Shown: positions 1 through 7,270, numbered from the stretch's first letter. The stretch is 7,989 nucleotides of DNA from an uncultured Tessaracoccus sp. (GCF_947255005.1 NZ_CAMYFI010000082.1:1-7989); one strand, 5' to 3'. A program made the numbers and translations. The notes: generated from the sequence alone by a model not told the origin.

Positions 1-673
1 CGGTGAGCTGCTCGTGCAGCTCAGCGGTGGCGGCAACGACGGCGCCGCCCACCACGTCGGAATGTCCGGCGATGAACTTCGTCGTCGAGTGCGCGACGGC
101 GTCGGCGCCGAAGTGGAGGGGCTGCTGCAATAGGGGGGTGCAGAAGGTGTTGTCGACGACGACACTCGCCCCCGCGGCGTGCCCGAGCTCGGTGACGTGT
201 TTGATGTCGGTGATCCGCAGGAGCGGGTTCGACGGCGTCTCGATCCAGACGAGATCGGCCGGCGTCGATAGCGCCGCCGCGGCGGCGTCGAGATCGGTGA
301 GATTCACATAATCGACGGTGACCCTCCCGCGTTCTGCCCACCAGGTGAGGAGCCGCCAGGTGCCGCCATACGCGTCGTGCGGGGCGACGACACGCCCGCC
401 TACTGGAACCAGCGTCTCGATGGCGAGCACGACGGCGGCCATGCCGCTCGCGACGGGCACCGCGCCCGCGCCGCCTTCGAGGCTCGTGAGCGCGTGAGCG
501 AGCACGTCGCGGGTGGGGTTGGCGGCTCGCGAGTAGTCGTGTTCGCGGGGTTCGCCAATGTCGTTGAACACGTAGTTCGTGGACAGGTAGATCGGCGGCA
601 CCACCGCGCCCCGCCCGGTGTCGGTGTCGAGTCCAGCCTGCGCGGCGCTCGTCCAAGATCCAAGTTCAGCCAT
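1..673 (-). CDS. metB: Cystathionine gamma-synthase, N-terminal part (PLP enzyme)
   Basis: PLP-dependent trans-sulfuration enzyme of the Cys/Met metabolism family; it joins an activated homoserine ester to cysteine to give cystathionine in methionine synthesis (cytoplasm). I translated 224 codons from the ATG at 673; the C-terminal ~40% lies beyond base 1. Visible family features are VVPPIYLST (24-32), HDYSR (45-49, phosphate-binding Tyr and Arg), NPTRD (52-56), APHDAYGGT (97-105, Tyr102 stacking on PLP), SNPLLR (148-153), DNTF with Asp174 (binds the PLP nitrogen), and HSTTKFIAGHSDVVGG with the Schiff-base Lys199. Residue order and spacing match E. coli MetB closely (Lys198 there). The start is fixed by a strong AAGGAGG Shine-Dalgarno at 678-684. 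A weak -10 (TACGTT, 697-692) would give a ~12-nt leader, too short for a SAM riboswitch. MetB and MetZ/MetY are hard to separate by motifs alone, but the HDYSR and STTKFIAGHSD stretches favour MetB. Confidence 0.93.
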   Translation of the reverse strand, partial: MAELGSWTSAAQAGLDTDTGRGAVVPPIYLSTNYVFNDIGEPREHDYSRAANPTRDVLAHALTSLEGGAGAVPVASGMAAVVLAIETLVPVGGRVVAPHDAYGGTWRLLTWWAERGRVTVDYVNLTDLDAAAAALSTPADLVWIETPSNPLLRITDIKHVTELGHAAGASVVVDNTFCTPLLQQPLHFGADAVAHSTTKFIAGHSDVVGGAVVAATAELHEQLT

Positions 674-739
674 CGGTTCCTCCTTCGCCCCAACGTAGCC
701 GTTTCTTGCAGCGTGGGCGCGAGCTGTCCACCCAGTAAT

Positions 740-785
740 GTGGTGCCGTGGAGTGGTGCCGAGTGAGCTACACACTGCATAGTGT
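740..785 (+). promoter_or_regulatory. Putative promoter/operator of the ESX-type operon
   Basis: This is the control region between divergent metB and the three-gene operon. Two exact copies of GTGGTGCCG (740-748 and 753-761) lie 13 bp apart. Downstream is a dyad, ACACT-gcat-AGTGT (772-785), whose right half overlaps a TANNNT-type -10, TAGTGT (780-785), predicting a transcript start near 792. No good -35 lies at 16-18 bp, which would fit an activator-dependent promoter using the direct repeats. All of this is inference from sequence pattern. A TTGACG at 785-790 has no matching -10 downstream. Confidence 0.33.
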
Positions 786-827
786 TGACGTGCAGAACAA
801 CAACGTGAAGTGCGGCCCGTGCAAGAT

Positions 828-1643
828 ATGAGCGAGGGAAGAGTGAGCGAAGCGCAGCAAGCGTGGAAGATGCTGAGCGAGTCCGCCGTGGCGGCGCGGC
901 TCGGTGGGATCACGAGTGAGTCGAGCGACGTCGCCGACAATTCCGATATCACCGAAGGCCGGATCAATCCCCACGCTAGCGGGCGCACCGCAGGTCAGCG
1001 GGGCGGGTCAGGCCCGATGCCGCCGATGATGATGGGCGGCGCAGGCGCCGCGGGTGGCGCGCAAGCGGGTGCGGCCCATACCAGCGCGGCCCAGTCTGGG
1101 CTGGGCAATCTTCCGAGTGGACTTGGCGCGACAGTGCCCGCCGGCGCAAGCGGCGTCGGGGCCGGTGTTGGAGGGCCGGGCAGCCTCGCAGCTGGTGCGC
1201 ACGGCGCGTCTGGCAGTGTGATGGCTGCGGGAGGCGCGAACCCCGACGCAACCCTGTCGGGAATGTATTCCGGCACCGGAGCGTCCGAGGGTACAGCGGG
1301 CGGTAACTTCGTCGTCGGCACACACGGCGCGGAAGGCCAGCGCGTTGACGGGTACACCGTCGAGCCGGAACACCTGCGGCGTGCAGCCACGGGGTGGCAG
1401 GCGATCGCGCAGATGATGGGCGAGGCGGATCAGGCGATGCAGATTCCCCACGACCTCGGATTCGCGAACGTGGCGCAGGGCCCGACGAACGAGCTGTCGC
1501 TGCTCACCAAGTACTATGCGCAGCAAGCCAGCAACGAGTTCATCGCCATTGATCGAAGGCTGCACGGCGCGGCTAGTGAGTACGACGAGCGTGAACTGAG
1601 CAACGCTCGCCTAGCCGGCGAAGTTGGAAGGATGTCGAAATGA
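828..1643 (+). CDS. EspC-like type VII secretion protein with Gly-rich segment
   Basis: First gene of a three-gene operon; 271 residues from ATG 828. Residues ~56-170 are Gly/Ala/Ser-rich and low complexity, opening with GPMPPMMMGGAG. Residues ~175-271 form an ESX-1 EspC-like helical domain: YTVEPEHLRRAATGW (176-190), a conserved-type GP (218-219) between helices, and near the end YDERE (252-256), matching the YxxxD/E type VII export signal. From family knowledge the hairpin should pair with a partner helical protein, probably the next gene product, and the pair would be exported or act at the membrane. No signal peptide or membrane segment is visible. The start is uncertain. ATG 828 has no clear Shine-Dalgarno; GTG 843 has GAGG 5 nt upstream (266 aa); GTG 810 is also in frame. 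A PPE- or EspK-like accessory protein is the main alternative. Secretion itself is inferred. Confidence 0.8.
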   Translation: MSEGRVSEAQQAWKMLSESAVAARLGGITSESSDVADNSDITEGRINPHASGRTAGQRGGSGPMPPMMMGGAGAAGGAQAGAAHTSAAQSGLGNLPSGLGATVPAGASGVGAGVGGPGSLAAGAHGASGSVMAAGGANPDATLSGMYSGTGASEGTAGGNFVVGTHGAEGQRVDGYTVEPEHLRRAATGWQAIAQMMGEADQAMQIPHDLGFANVAQGPTNELSLLTKYYAQQASNEFIAIDRRLHGAASEYDERELSNARLAGEVGRMSK

Positions 1644-2632
1644 CTGTACTTCTCGAAATGATCCCGGAAGCTTTGCAAGACCTGTTCGGCAAGCGCGGCG
1701 GCGGTATCACGGAGATGGCGGAAGGTGTATCGAAGTCGCTGCGCTCCTACATGAGCGAGCGGCGCATCACTGGGGCGGAGCTCGCTTCCGATTCGTACCG
1801 CCGCATCATGGAGCGGCTCGAACAGCTGGAACAGCGAGTGCAAGCGGACTGGGAAGCCGACGGTAGAGACATCACCGACGGCGTCTGGTGGTGGTTGAAG
1901 AAGCTCCGCACCTTCGGCGGCGCGGCGCTTTCCTTCGAAAGCAGAGTGCGCAACCTGAGGCGCCATCTCGACAACACATTGGCCGATATTCGGGAGAAGA
2001 TTGAGTCTCAAGCCGAGCCGCGGCTGCCCGTGCCCGACCAGCTCGACAAGACGTCGGAATTGTGGCGTCAGGCCAGCGTGCGCGTTGAGGAAGTCAACAA
2101 GCAGGTGCTGACGCTGGGCAAGGTGATGGGCTGGGGCGGGGCCGCGTCGTCCACCTACGGCAATATGGTGGAGGTGCAGATCGAAGCCAGCAAGGAGTTT
2201 CAGCATCTGCCTCGCGTGATGTCGGATTCCTACGCCATGTACCGCGACCTCAACAAGGCCGTGTTGTGCGCCGCCGAGCGTGCCCTGCGGTTCGCGATGG
2301 TGCAGGCCGACCAGGTCGATGCCGCACTGGATGATCCGCTCGTGCGGCTCTTACGTGGCATGTACCCACTCAGCAACAACTGGCGAGCGATCCTCGACGA
2401 CCTCAGCGCAGAGCTGGATTCGGTGTTCTCAGTGTCCGACTCGGGCTCCAACTCGGTGGGCTCCCAGCTCGATTCGGTGCGCAGTTCCCTCACGGTCACG
2501 CAGAAGGGGTGGCCGTCCGGTCTGGGTATGGCAGGCACGCGCGCTGGCAACACGTCTACCCACATCAGCGCGCACGCGTCGACGGAGTCCGCCAGGGCTC
2601 GGTATCGGGTGCCGAAGTTCGGGTTGAACTGA
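1640..2632 (+). CDS. Helical WXG-type protein, probable partner of the EspC-like protein
   Basis: 330 residues, predominantly helical and charged. The ATG overlaps the previous stop by 4 nt (ATGA), and GGAAGGA sits 8 nt upstream, so translation is coupled. Residues ~140-230 look like a WXG100-type hairpin: a helix from LWRQASVRVEE (141-151), a turn with WGG (Trp165-Gly167, a WxG match), then a long second helix through YGNMVE to ~215. Residues ~51-70 and ~96-125 are Leu/Glu/Arg-rich and may be coiled coil. Trp is clustered at 83-85 (WWW). The last ~70 residues are Ser/Thr/Gly-rich and probably flexible. There is no signal peptide, no clear membrane segment, and no clean C-terminal YxxxD/E motif. 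It is much longer than a ~100-residue ESX protein. The name rests on one WxG motif, fold-type reasoning and its position, so specific function is unknown. Confidence 0.72.
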   Translation: MTVLLEMIPEALQDLFGKRGGGITEMAEGVSKSLRSYMSERRITGAELASDSYRRIMERLEQLEQRVQADWEADGRDITDGVWWWLKKLRTFGGAALSFESRVRNLRRHLDNTLADIREKIESQAEPRLPVPDQLDKTSELWRQASVRVEEVNKQVLTLGKVMGWGGAASSTYGNMVEVQIEASKEFQHLPRVMSDSYAMYRDLNKAVLCAAERALRFAMVQADQVDAALDDPLVRLLRGMYPLSNNWRAILDDLSAELDSVFSVSDSGSNSVGSQLDSVRSSLTVTQKGWPSGLGMAGTRAGNTSTHISAHASTESARARYRVPKFGLN

Positions 2633-3381
2633 TGAGCACCGGCCCGCTCGGGTACGAAGACGACGAATACGACGACGATCTTCTCGCGCCCACACTGGGC
2701 GGGGTGAGCGGCGATGGGCCCCAGGAAGCGGAGCATTCCGACGATGTGCCCGCCGCGGACTTCGCCGGTGGGGAGCCGGACGAGGGCGAGGGCGCGGAGG
2801 ATGCCACGAGGGATTCAAAGCGCACGGTGTGGTTGCGCTACGACGGCGACCAGCTCGTCGGAGTGCGGGTGAACTCAAATTGGACGTCGAAGCTGCGCAC
2901 GATCGAGGAGCTGGAGGTGGCGTTTCAGGAGGCCTTCGCTGCGGCGATGCTCACGTTGGCGGATGTCGAGGTTGGGCAGGAGGACCTCTCGGAGCTCGAG
3001 TTTCCCGATCTGCCCGATTTCGGACCGGAGTCACTCGAGGCGTATCTGCGCATGATGGACGATCACGAGGCGGCGTGGAAGGCCGCGATCGACCGCGCCG
3101 CGAAGGTGGAGCAGAAGCCGCAGCCCATTCAAGGGAAGGCCAAGGGCGTCACCGTGACGCTGAGCCCTGGCGGCATGCCGGCGACGGCGGAGTTCGACAG
3201 GAAGTGGATACTGAACGCGCAGCCCGGCCAGATCGCGAATCAGGTGCTCAAAGCCGCAACGCGCGCGCAAGCCATGTATGTGCCGCCTAAGCATCCGATG
3301 GCTGACGAACTCGCCCAGTTCGAGCGGGAACGTCGCGTGCTCCAGGCCGGATTCCACGCGCTATTGAACCAGCCGAGGTGA
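2632..3381 (+). CDS. Acidic protein with two YbaB/EbfC-like half-motifs
   Basis: 249 residues. The start codon shares one base with the previous stop (TGATG) and has no good Shine-Dalgarno, so translation probably depends on re-initiation. Residues 8-60 are very acidic (EDDEYDDD at 9-16) and likely disordered. Two similar blocks follow: residues 66-106 (VWLRYDGDQLVGVRV, Trp84, then a helix ending FAAAM) and residues 173-215 (VTVTLSPGGMPATAEF, Trp192, then a helix ending RAQAM). Each has the beta-turn-Gly-beta-helix form of the YbaB/EbfC nucleoid-protein C-terminal half. A Leu/Asp/Glu-rich linker (~107-165) joins them. Proteins annotated as YbaB/EbfC often sit next to ESX-type substrates in actinobacteria, which supports the call. 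No signal peptide or membrane segment is seen. DNA binding is doubtful with so acidic an N-terminus; a chaperone-like or scaffold role is equally possible. Confidence 0.75.
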   Translation: MSTGPLGYEDDEYDDDLLAPTLGGVSGDGPQEAEHSDDVPAADFAGGEPDEGEGAEDATRDSKRTVWLRYDGDQLVGVRVNSNWTSKLRTIEELEVAFQEAFAAAMLTLADVEVGQEDLSELEFPDLPDFGPESLEAYLRMMDDHEAAWKAAIDRAAKVEQKPQPIQGKAKGVTVTLSPGGMPATAEFDRKWILNAQPGQIANQVLKAATRAQAMYVPPKHPMADELAQFERERRVLQAGFHALLNQPR

Positions 3382-3513
3382 GTTGGGGCCGGACCGCAGA
3401 ACGCCTCTCGGCGCGTGGCCGCTCGCAGCGGCAAATGTTGGAGCCCGGGGTTACCGCGGCCCAGCCGCCACCACTGTAGTACCTCATCACGTTTGGCCCA
3501 AGTGAGTGCGAAA

Positions 3514-3590
3514 CGCGACTGTGCGCACTCCAGAGGCGGATTTCGGGCGGAACTGGGCCGTTTTGCTCAACTGGCGTGCGCTCAGTCGCG
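3514..3590. terminator. Long hairpin between convergent genes, likely bidirectional terminator
   Basis: The 227-bp gap between the ESX-type operon and the convergent gene at 3609-4199 contains a 20-nt inverted repeat, 3514-3533 against 3571-3590, pairing at 18 of 20 positions around a 37-nt loop. Two shorter alternative hairpins overlap it: 3504-3510/3524-3530 (7 bp) and 3575-3581/3588-3594 (7 bp, 6-nt loop). The latter begins 15 nt past the stop of the minus-strand gene. No U-tract follows on either strand, which is common for G+C-rich actinobacterial terminators. A further small GC hairpin lies at 3418-3432, 37 bases after the plus-strand stop. Confidence 0.45.
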
Positions 3591-3608
3591 CACGGCGGTT
3601 GGTCTCCC

Positions 3609-4199
3609 CTACGCGAGCCGTCCTTGTACCCAGAGTTTGGCCGCGTGTTCCAGCTCCGTTGCCAAGGAGGTGAAGCGTTCGGCCGTGCGACGTTCATCGT
3701 CGCGCCCGAGCTCTTCCGCCCCCGCGGCCTCGATGCGAGCAAAGGCGGCGGCCCTGTAGAGCGCGACGGCGAAGTCACCGGCGAACGCGCCTCGAAAGAT
3801 GGTGTTCGCGAGCTCAACCACTTCGTCGGGCGAGGGCGCTTCCGGGGCGCCGGCGACGACGACGTCGCGCTCGGAGGCGGCTGTGATCCCCTGACGGAAT
3901 CGCAGCCCGGCCAGCCGAGCGTCGGCAGCAACGACGTGCCGAAGCAGGTAGAGCCGCCACAACGCACCAGGCAAGGTGTCGGGCGCGGAATCCGACCAGA
4001 GCTCAGCCACGTCGTCGACCCCATGCTCTTGCGCATAGTCGACGATGCGCCCAGCCAGCGCCGGATCACTCGAGGCACGCACGCGGTGCAGGAAGGCTGC
4101 CGCGGAATCGTGCGCCAACGATTCCGACGGGTCATTCGAGGGCATAAGCACCTCGAGGAAGTCGCCGGGGCGTCGAACTGGTTTGTGAAACTCTCGCAC
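3609..4199 (-). CDS. Conserved actinobacterial hypothetical protein (~200 aa)
   Basis: 196 residues from GTG 4199. I recognise it only as a conserved Mycobacteriales-type protein of unknown function, sometimes mislabelled as an RNA polymerase beta subunit; nothing in it supports that label. Distinct stretches are KPVRRPGDFLEVLMPSNDP (6-24), ELWSDSAPDTLPGALWRLYL (66-85), VVAGAPEAPSPDEVVELANT (114-133) and FRGAFAGDFAVALYRAAAFA (135-154). It is predominantly helical, with no signal peptide, membrane segment or catalytic motif. The start is supported by a TAGGAT -10 exactly 7 nt upstream, giving a leaderless GTG, and by the conserved look of the residues before Met19. The alternative ATG at 4145 has GAGG 5 nt upstream and would remove 18 residues. 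A strong hairpin lies between this gene and msiK, so it is probably transcribed alone. Confidence 0.8.
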   Translation of the reverse strand: MREFHKPVRRPGDFLEVLMPSNDPSESLAHDSAAAFLHRVRASSDPALAGRIVDYAQEHGVDDVAELWSDSAPDTLPGALWRLYLLRHVVAADARLAGLRFRQGITAASERDVVVAGAPEAPSPDEVVELANTIFRGAFAGDFAVALYRAAAFARIEAAGAEELGRDDERRTAERFTSLATELEHAAKLWVQGRLA

Positions 4200-4206
4200 G
4201 ACTTCG

Positions 4207-4212
4207 ATCCTA
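4207..4212 (-). promoter_or_regulatory. -10 box giving a leaderless GTG start
   Basis: TAGGAT reads on the minus strand from 4212 to 4207. Seven bases (4206-4200) separate it from the GTG at 4199, so the predicted first transcribed base is the first base of the start codon. No convincing -35 is seen at 17 bp; TTGACC is present but only 9 bp upstream. Confidence 0.5.
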
Positions 4213-4285
4213 GGCGGCCGAGGTCAACGCGATGTCGGCGCCCCCGGTGCTGCCAGGCTCGCCGCTCACTATCGCGCGAACACGA

Positions 4286-4317
4286 CGCGAGGGCCCCGGC
4301 GTGCCGGGACCCTCGCG
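4286..4317 (-). terminator. Rho-independent-type hairpin downstream of msiK
   Basis: An outer 8-bp stem (4286-4293 with 4310-4317), one C/A mismatch, an inner 5-bp stem (4295-4299 with 4304-4308) and a CGTG tetraloop. It begins 12 bases after the msiK stop in the minus direction. The stem is almost all G-C and has no U-tail, typical of actinobacterial terminators. It should insulate msiK from the 3609-4199 gene. Confidence 0.75.
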
Positions 4318-4329
4318 AATGGTGGTGTG

Positions 4330-5427
<1,098 letters not shown>

Positions 5428-5443
5428 GCCACAATCCTTTCCA

Positions 5444-5535
5444 CGGGCAGGTACGTGCCCGACGATCCGTAGTGGAGTAACGGGTTTTCCGTAGAACGTG
5501 ACTCTACACGCCCCCTCGTTCGTAGTTGAAGGGGG
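5444..5535 (-). promoter_or_regulatory. Structured 5' leader of msiK
   Basis: The predicted ~125-nt leader has three short inverted repeats: CCCCCT/AGGGGG (5511-5516 with 5530-5535, 13-nt loop), GTAGA/TCTAC (5491-5495 with 5503-5507), and CGGGCA/TGCCCG (5444-5449 with 5456-5461). The last ends 3 bases before the AAAGGA ribosome site at 5435-5440. They could be RNA hairpins limiting translation or transcript decay, or operators for a sugar-responsive regulator. No known riboswitch class is recognised. Confidence 0.3.
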
Positions 5536-5559
5536 TGGGGTTACTTTTCCTGTCACGAT

Positions 5560-5588
5560 GTTGTAACGGGCTGAACCAGGTCTGGCAA
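5560..5588 (-). promoter_or_regulatory. Sigma70-type promoter of msiK
   Basis: On the minus strand, a -35 TTGCCA (5588-5583; 5 of 6 to TTGACA) is followed after exactly 17 bp by -10 TACAAC (5565-5560; 4 of 6 to TATAAT). The predicted start is near 5553, giving a leader of about 125 nt before ATG 5427. Confidence 0.6.
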
Positions 5589-5596
5589 GCACTTGC

Positions 5597-5740
5597 GCGA
5601 CGAGGCGCCGTCGGGATTGGGCCGCCCGGGCACCTGTAACCTGTGCGGCTCTGTTCCGGATCACGTGTCACCTGCCTCCCGACGGCGCCTCGTCGCCGCT
5701 AGGCGGGTGACACTTGATCCGCTCAGTTGCCGCACAGGTT
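5597..5740. repeat. Compound inverted repeat with two interlocking pairings
   Basis: This lies in a 442-base stretch without genes. Pairing 1: 5638-5649 with 5729-5740 (12 of 12) continues, after 8 unpaired bases on each side, into 5658-5677 with 5701-5720 (18 of 20 plus a possible G-U). Together they form a ~103-bp imperfect palindrome with a 23-base loop (5678-5700). Pairing 2: upstream 5597-5616 is a perfect 20-base reverse complement of 5677-5696, essentially that loop. The two can coexist only as a pseudoknot-like fold. A small dyad CCAGCT/AGCTGG follows at 5744-5757. The unit lies between the promoters inferred for msiK and the DedA-type gene, so neither leader should include it. Options are a miniature transposable element (internally deleted IS), a bidirectional terminator, a paired operator or a small RNA. 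No transposase is present. Confidence 0.7.
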
Positions 5741-5856
5741 GCACCAGCTTGAGCTGGGTGGGGCTGCTTGAGGCCGGGGCTCTGGCAGCGCCGCGCGTGC
5801 CGGGGAAGCGCCGTGGATGCCGGGTGGAACGAGCGACGGGTAACCTGCCGACGCGG

Positions 5857-5862
5857 TACCAT
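5857..5862 (+). promoter_or_regulatory. -10 box giving a leaderless GTG start
   Basis: TACCAT is followed by exactly 7 bases and then GTG at 5870, so the predicted first transcribed base is the G of the start codon. A partial -35-like GCGACG lies at 5833-5838 (18-bp spacer). The spacing is the same as at the 4199 start. Confidence 0.5.
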
Positions 5863-5869
5863 GCAGCCC

Positions 5870-6631
5870 GTGAGCCACGACGACGCCCCGACCGCCGCCC
5901 CAAACGACCAACCGTCCGAAGAGACCCAGGAAGAACCCTGGTGGGCCGACGAGAGCATGCCGTGGAAGCGCGAACCTCAAAAGGCCGACTACTGGTGCCT
6001 GGGCTGGTTCGGGTTCGTCGGCATCTTCTCGCTCGTGCTGATCCCCGTGCGCGCGTGGATGCTCCCCAACGCGCCGGAATGGTTCGCCATGCTCACCGGG
6101 AGCCGCACCGCCGTCGCCGTCACGGGCGCGTTCGCTGGCGAGGGCAGGCTCGAACACTGGGCGGTGGTCCTCATCATCGCATCCATTCTGAGCCTGAAAT
6201 TCGACTGGATCTACTGGTGGGCCGGCAAGCTGTGGGGGCGCGGAATGATCGAAGTGTGGGCAGGGCAGTCCAAACGCGCCGCGAAGAGCTACGCCCGCGC
6301 CGAGCGATGGGCCGAAAAGCTGGGTGCGCTGGGGTTCGTCGTCGCGTATGTTCCCATTCCACTACCTCTGATGCAGGTGGTGTTCGTGATCGCCGGCGCG
6401 ACGAACATGAACATCAAGCGCTTCCTCATCTACGACTACATCGCCAGCACCATGTGGCTGGTGCTCTACTTCTGGTTGGGTTGGCGGTTCGGTGAACCGA
6501 TCGTCGGGGTGCTCGACTGGTACGCCAAAATCTCGCTGTACGTGGCGCTGGGCCTGATCGTGGTGATCGTGGTGTCGTCCATCCTCTCGAGCAAGAAGAA
6601 GGCGGCCGCGAAGACGGCTGACAACCGCTGA
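5870..6631 (+). CDS. VTT-domain (DedA/SNARE-associated) membrane protein
   Basis: 253 residues from GTG 5870 (leaderless); ATG 5861, in frame, would add three residues but overlaps the -10 box. A polar, acidic N-terminus (~1-38) is followed by hydrophobic segments at about 41-60, 97-118, 150-178, 190-207 and 222-240, and a Lys-rich tail. The VTT pattern is visible: GAFAGEGRL (86-94), FDWIYWWAGKLWG (111-123), a charged cytoplasmic stretch (~130-150), then FVVAYVPIPLPLMQVVFVIAGATNM (given as its 156-180 span: VPIPLP at 161-166, AGATNM at 175-180) and a helix with Trp196. DedA-family proteins include lipid-carrier transporters and scramblases. The Arg pair typical of the F-x-R-x-x-P-x-x-R motif is absent here (Ala159 and the Pro165/Leu166 position), so lipid-carrier transport by the usual mechanism is doubtful. 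It converges on the methyltransferase with 2 bp between the stops. Confidence 0.82.
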   Translation: MSHDDAPTAAPNDQPSEETQEEPWWADESMPWKREPQKADYWCLGWFGFVGIFSLVLIPVRAWMLPNAPEWFAMLTGSRTAVAVTGAFAGEGRLEHWAVVLIIASILSLKFDWIYWWAGKLWGRGMIEVWAGQSKRAAKSYARAERWAEKLGALGFVVAYVPIPLPLMQVVFVIAGATNMNIKRFLIYDYIASTMWLVLYFWLGWRFGEPIVGVLDWYAKISLYVALGLIVVIVVSSILSSKKKAAAKTADNR

Positions 6632-6633
6632 CC

Positions 6634-7245
6634 TCAGCCGCGCGCCGGTGAGAACAGTGCCACGAGGAACTGCGACTCGTCGGTGAAGGGGCGCAAATCC
6701 CACGACGAAAACGCGGCGTAGGCCTCCAGCCCGGCGGTGTCTGCGTCGGACATGAATTCTCCGAACTCGTAGCCGCGGCCTGCGCCGAAGCCGATGATCG
6801 CGCGACCGTCGTGCGCGAGATGTTCCCGGAAGCGATGAAGCACGTCGACGCGGGTTGAGTCGGCGAGGAAGCCCATCACGTTGCCGGCGCAGACGATCAT
6901 GTCGAAAGGTTCCGCGATGCCCTCGGCCGGTAGGTCCATCTCGGCAAGATCACCGACGACGTACGTCGGCCCGGGATGGTCTTGCTCAGCCGCGGCGATC
7001 AGTGCTGGGTCGACGTCGATGCCGACGACGGTATGGCCAAGTCCGTGCAGAAACCCGTCGAGGCGACCCGGGCCGCAGCCCGCGTCGAGGATGCGCGCCC
7101 CGCGCTCGCACATGGCGTCGACGGTGCGCGCTTCGCCGTAGAGATCGTTGCCCTGCGCCTCCATAGCACGAAAACGCTCGATGTAGCGTTGCGAGTGGCC
7201 GGGGTCTTGCGCAATGATCTGCGCCCACCTGCTGGGTTCTGGCAT
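6634..7245 (-). CDS. Class I SAM-dependent methyltransferase
   Basis: 203 residues, a compact Rossmann-fold enzyme transferring a methyl group from S-adenosylmethionine to an unknown acceptor; cytoplasmic. Motif I is LDAGCGPG (53-60), motif II ends with Asp77 in GIDVDP (binds the ribose hydroxyls), motif III is VGDLAEMDLP (97-106), and the motif IV region is FDMIVCAGNVM (114-124). These are typical of the Methyltransf_11/25 type used on small molecules. The ATG at 7245 has GGAGG (7251-7255) at good spacing, and a TATTCT -10 lies ~26 bp upstream. Neighbours do not suggest the substrate. The stop codon is 2 bp from that of the convergent DedA-type gene, so each message must run into the other gene or end exactly there. 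Confidence 0.93.
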   Translation of the reverse strand: MPEPSRWAQIIAQDPGHSQRYIERFRAMEAQGNDLYGEARTVDAMCERGARILDAGCGPGRLDGFLHGLGHTVVGIDVDPALIAAAEQDHPGPTYVVGDLAEMDLPAEGIAEPFDMIVCAGNVMGFLADSTRVDVLHRFREHLAHDGRAIIGFGAGRGYEFGEFMSDADTAGLEAYAAFSSWDLRPFTDESQFLVALFSPARG

Positions 7246-7270
7246 CGTTCCTCCAAAGTCGTCGGCGACC

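Noticed and set aside
21..656. Arg-rich 211-residue minus-strand ORF
   Set aside because: It is an out-of-frame shadow of metB, whose true frame gives a full set of PLP-enzyme motifs.
674..760. SAM or other riboswitch before metB
   Set aside because: The intergenic space before the ATG is short, the best -10 leaves ~12 nt of leader, and no riboswitch core is recognisable.
5593..6495. 300-residue plus-strand ORF through the repeat and the DedA-type gene
   Set aside because: Arg-rich frame-shifted shadow; the true frame gives membrane segments and a VTT pattern.
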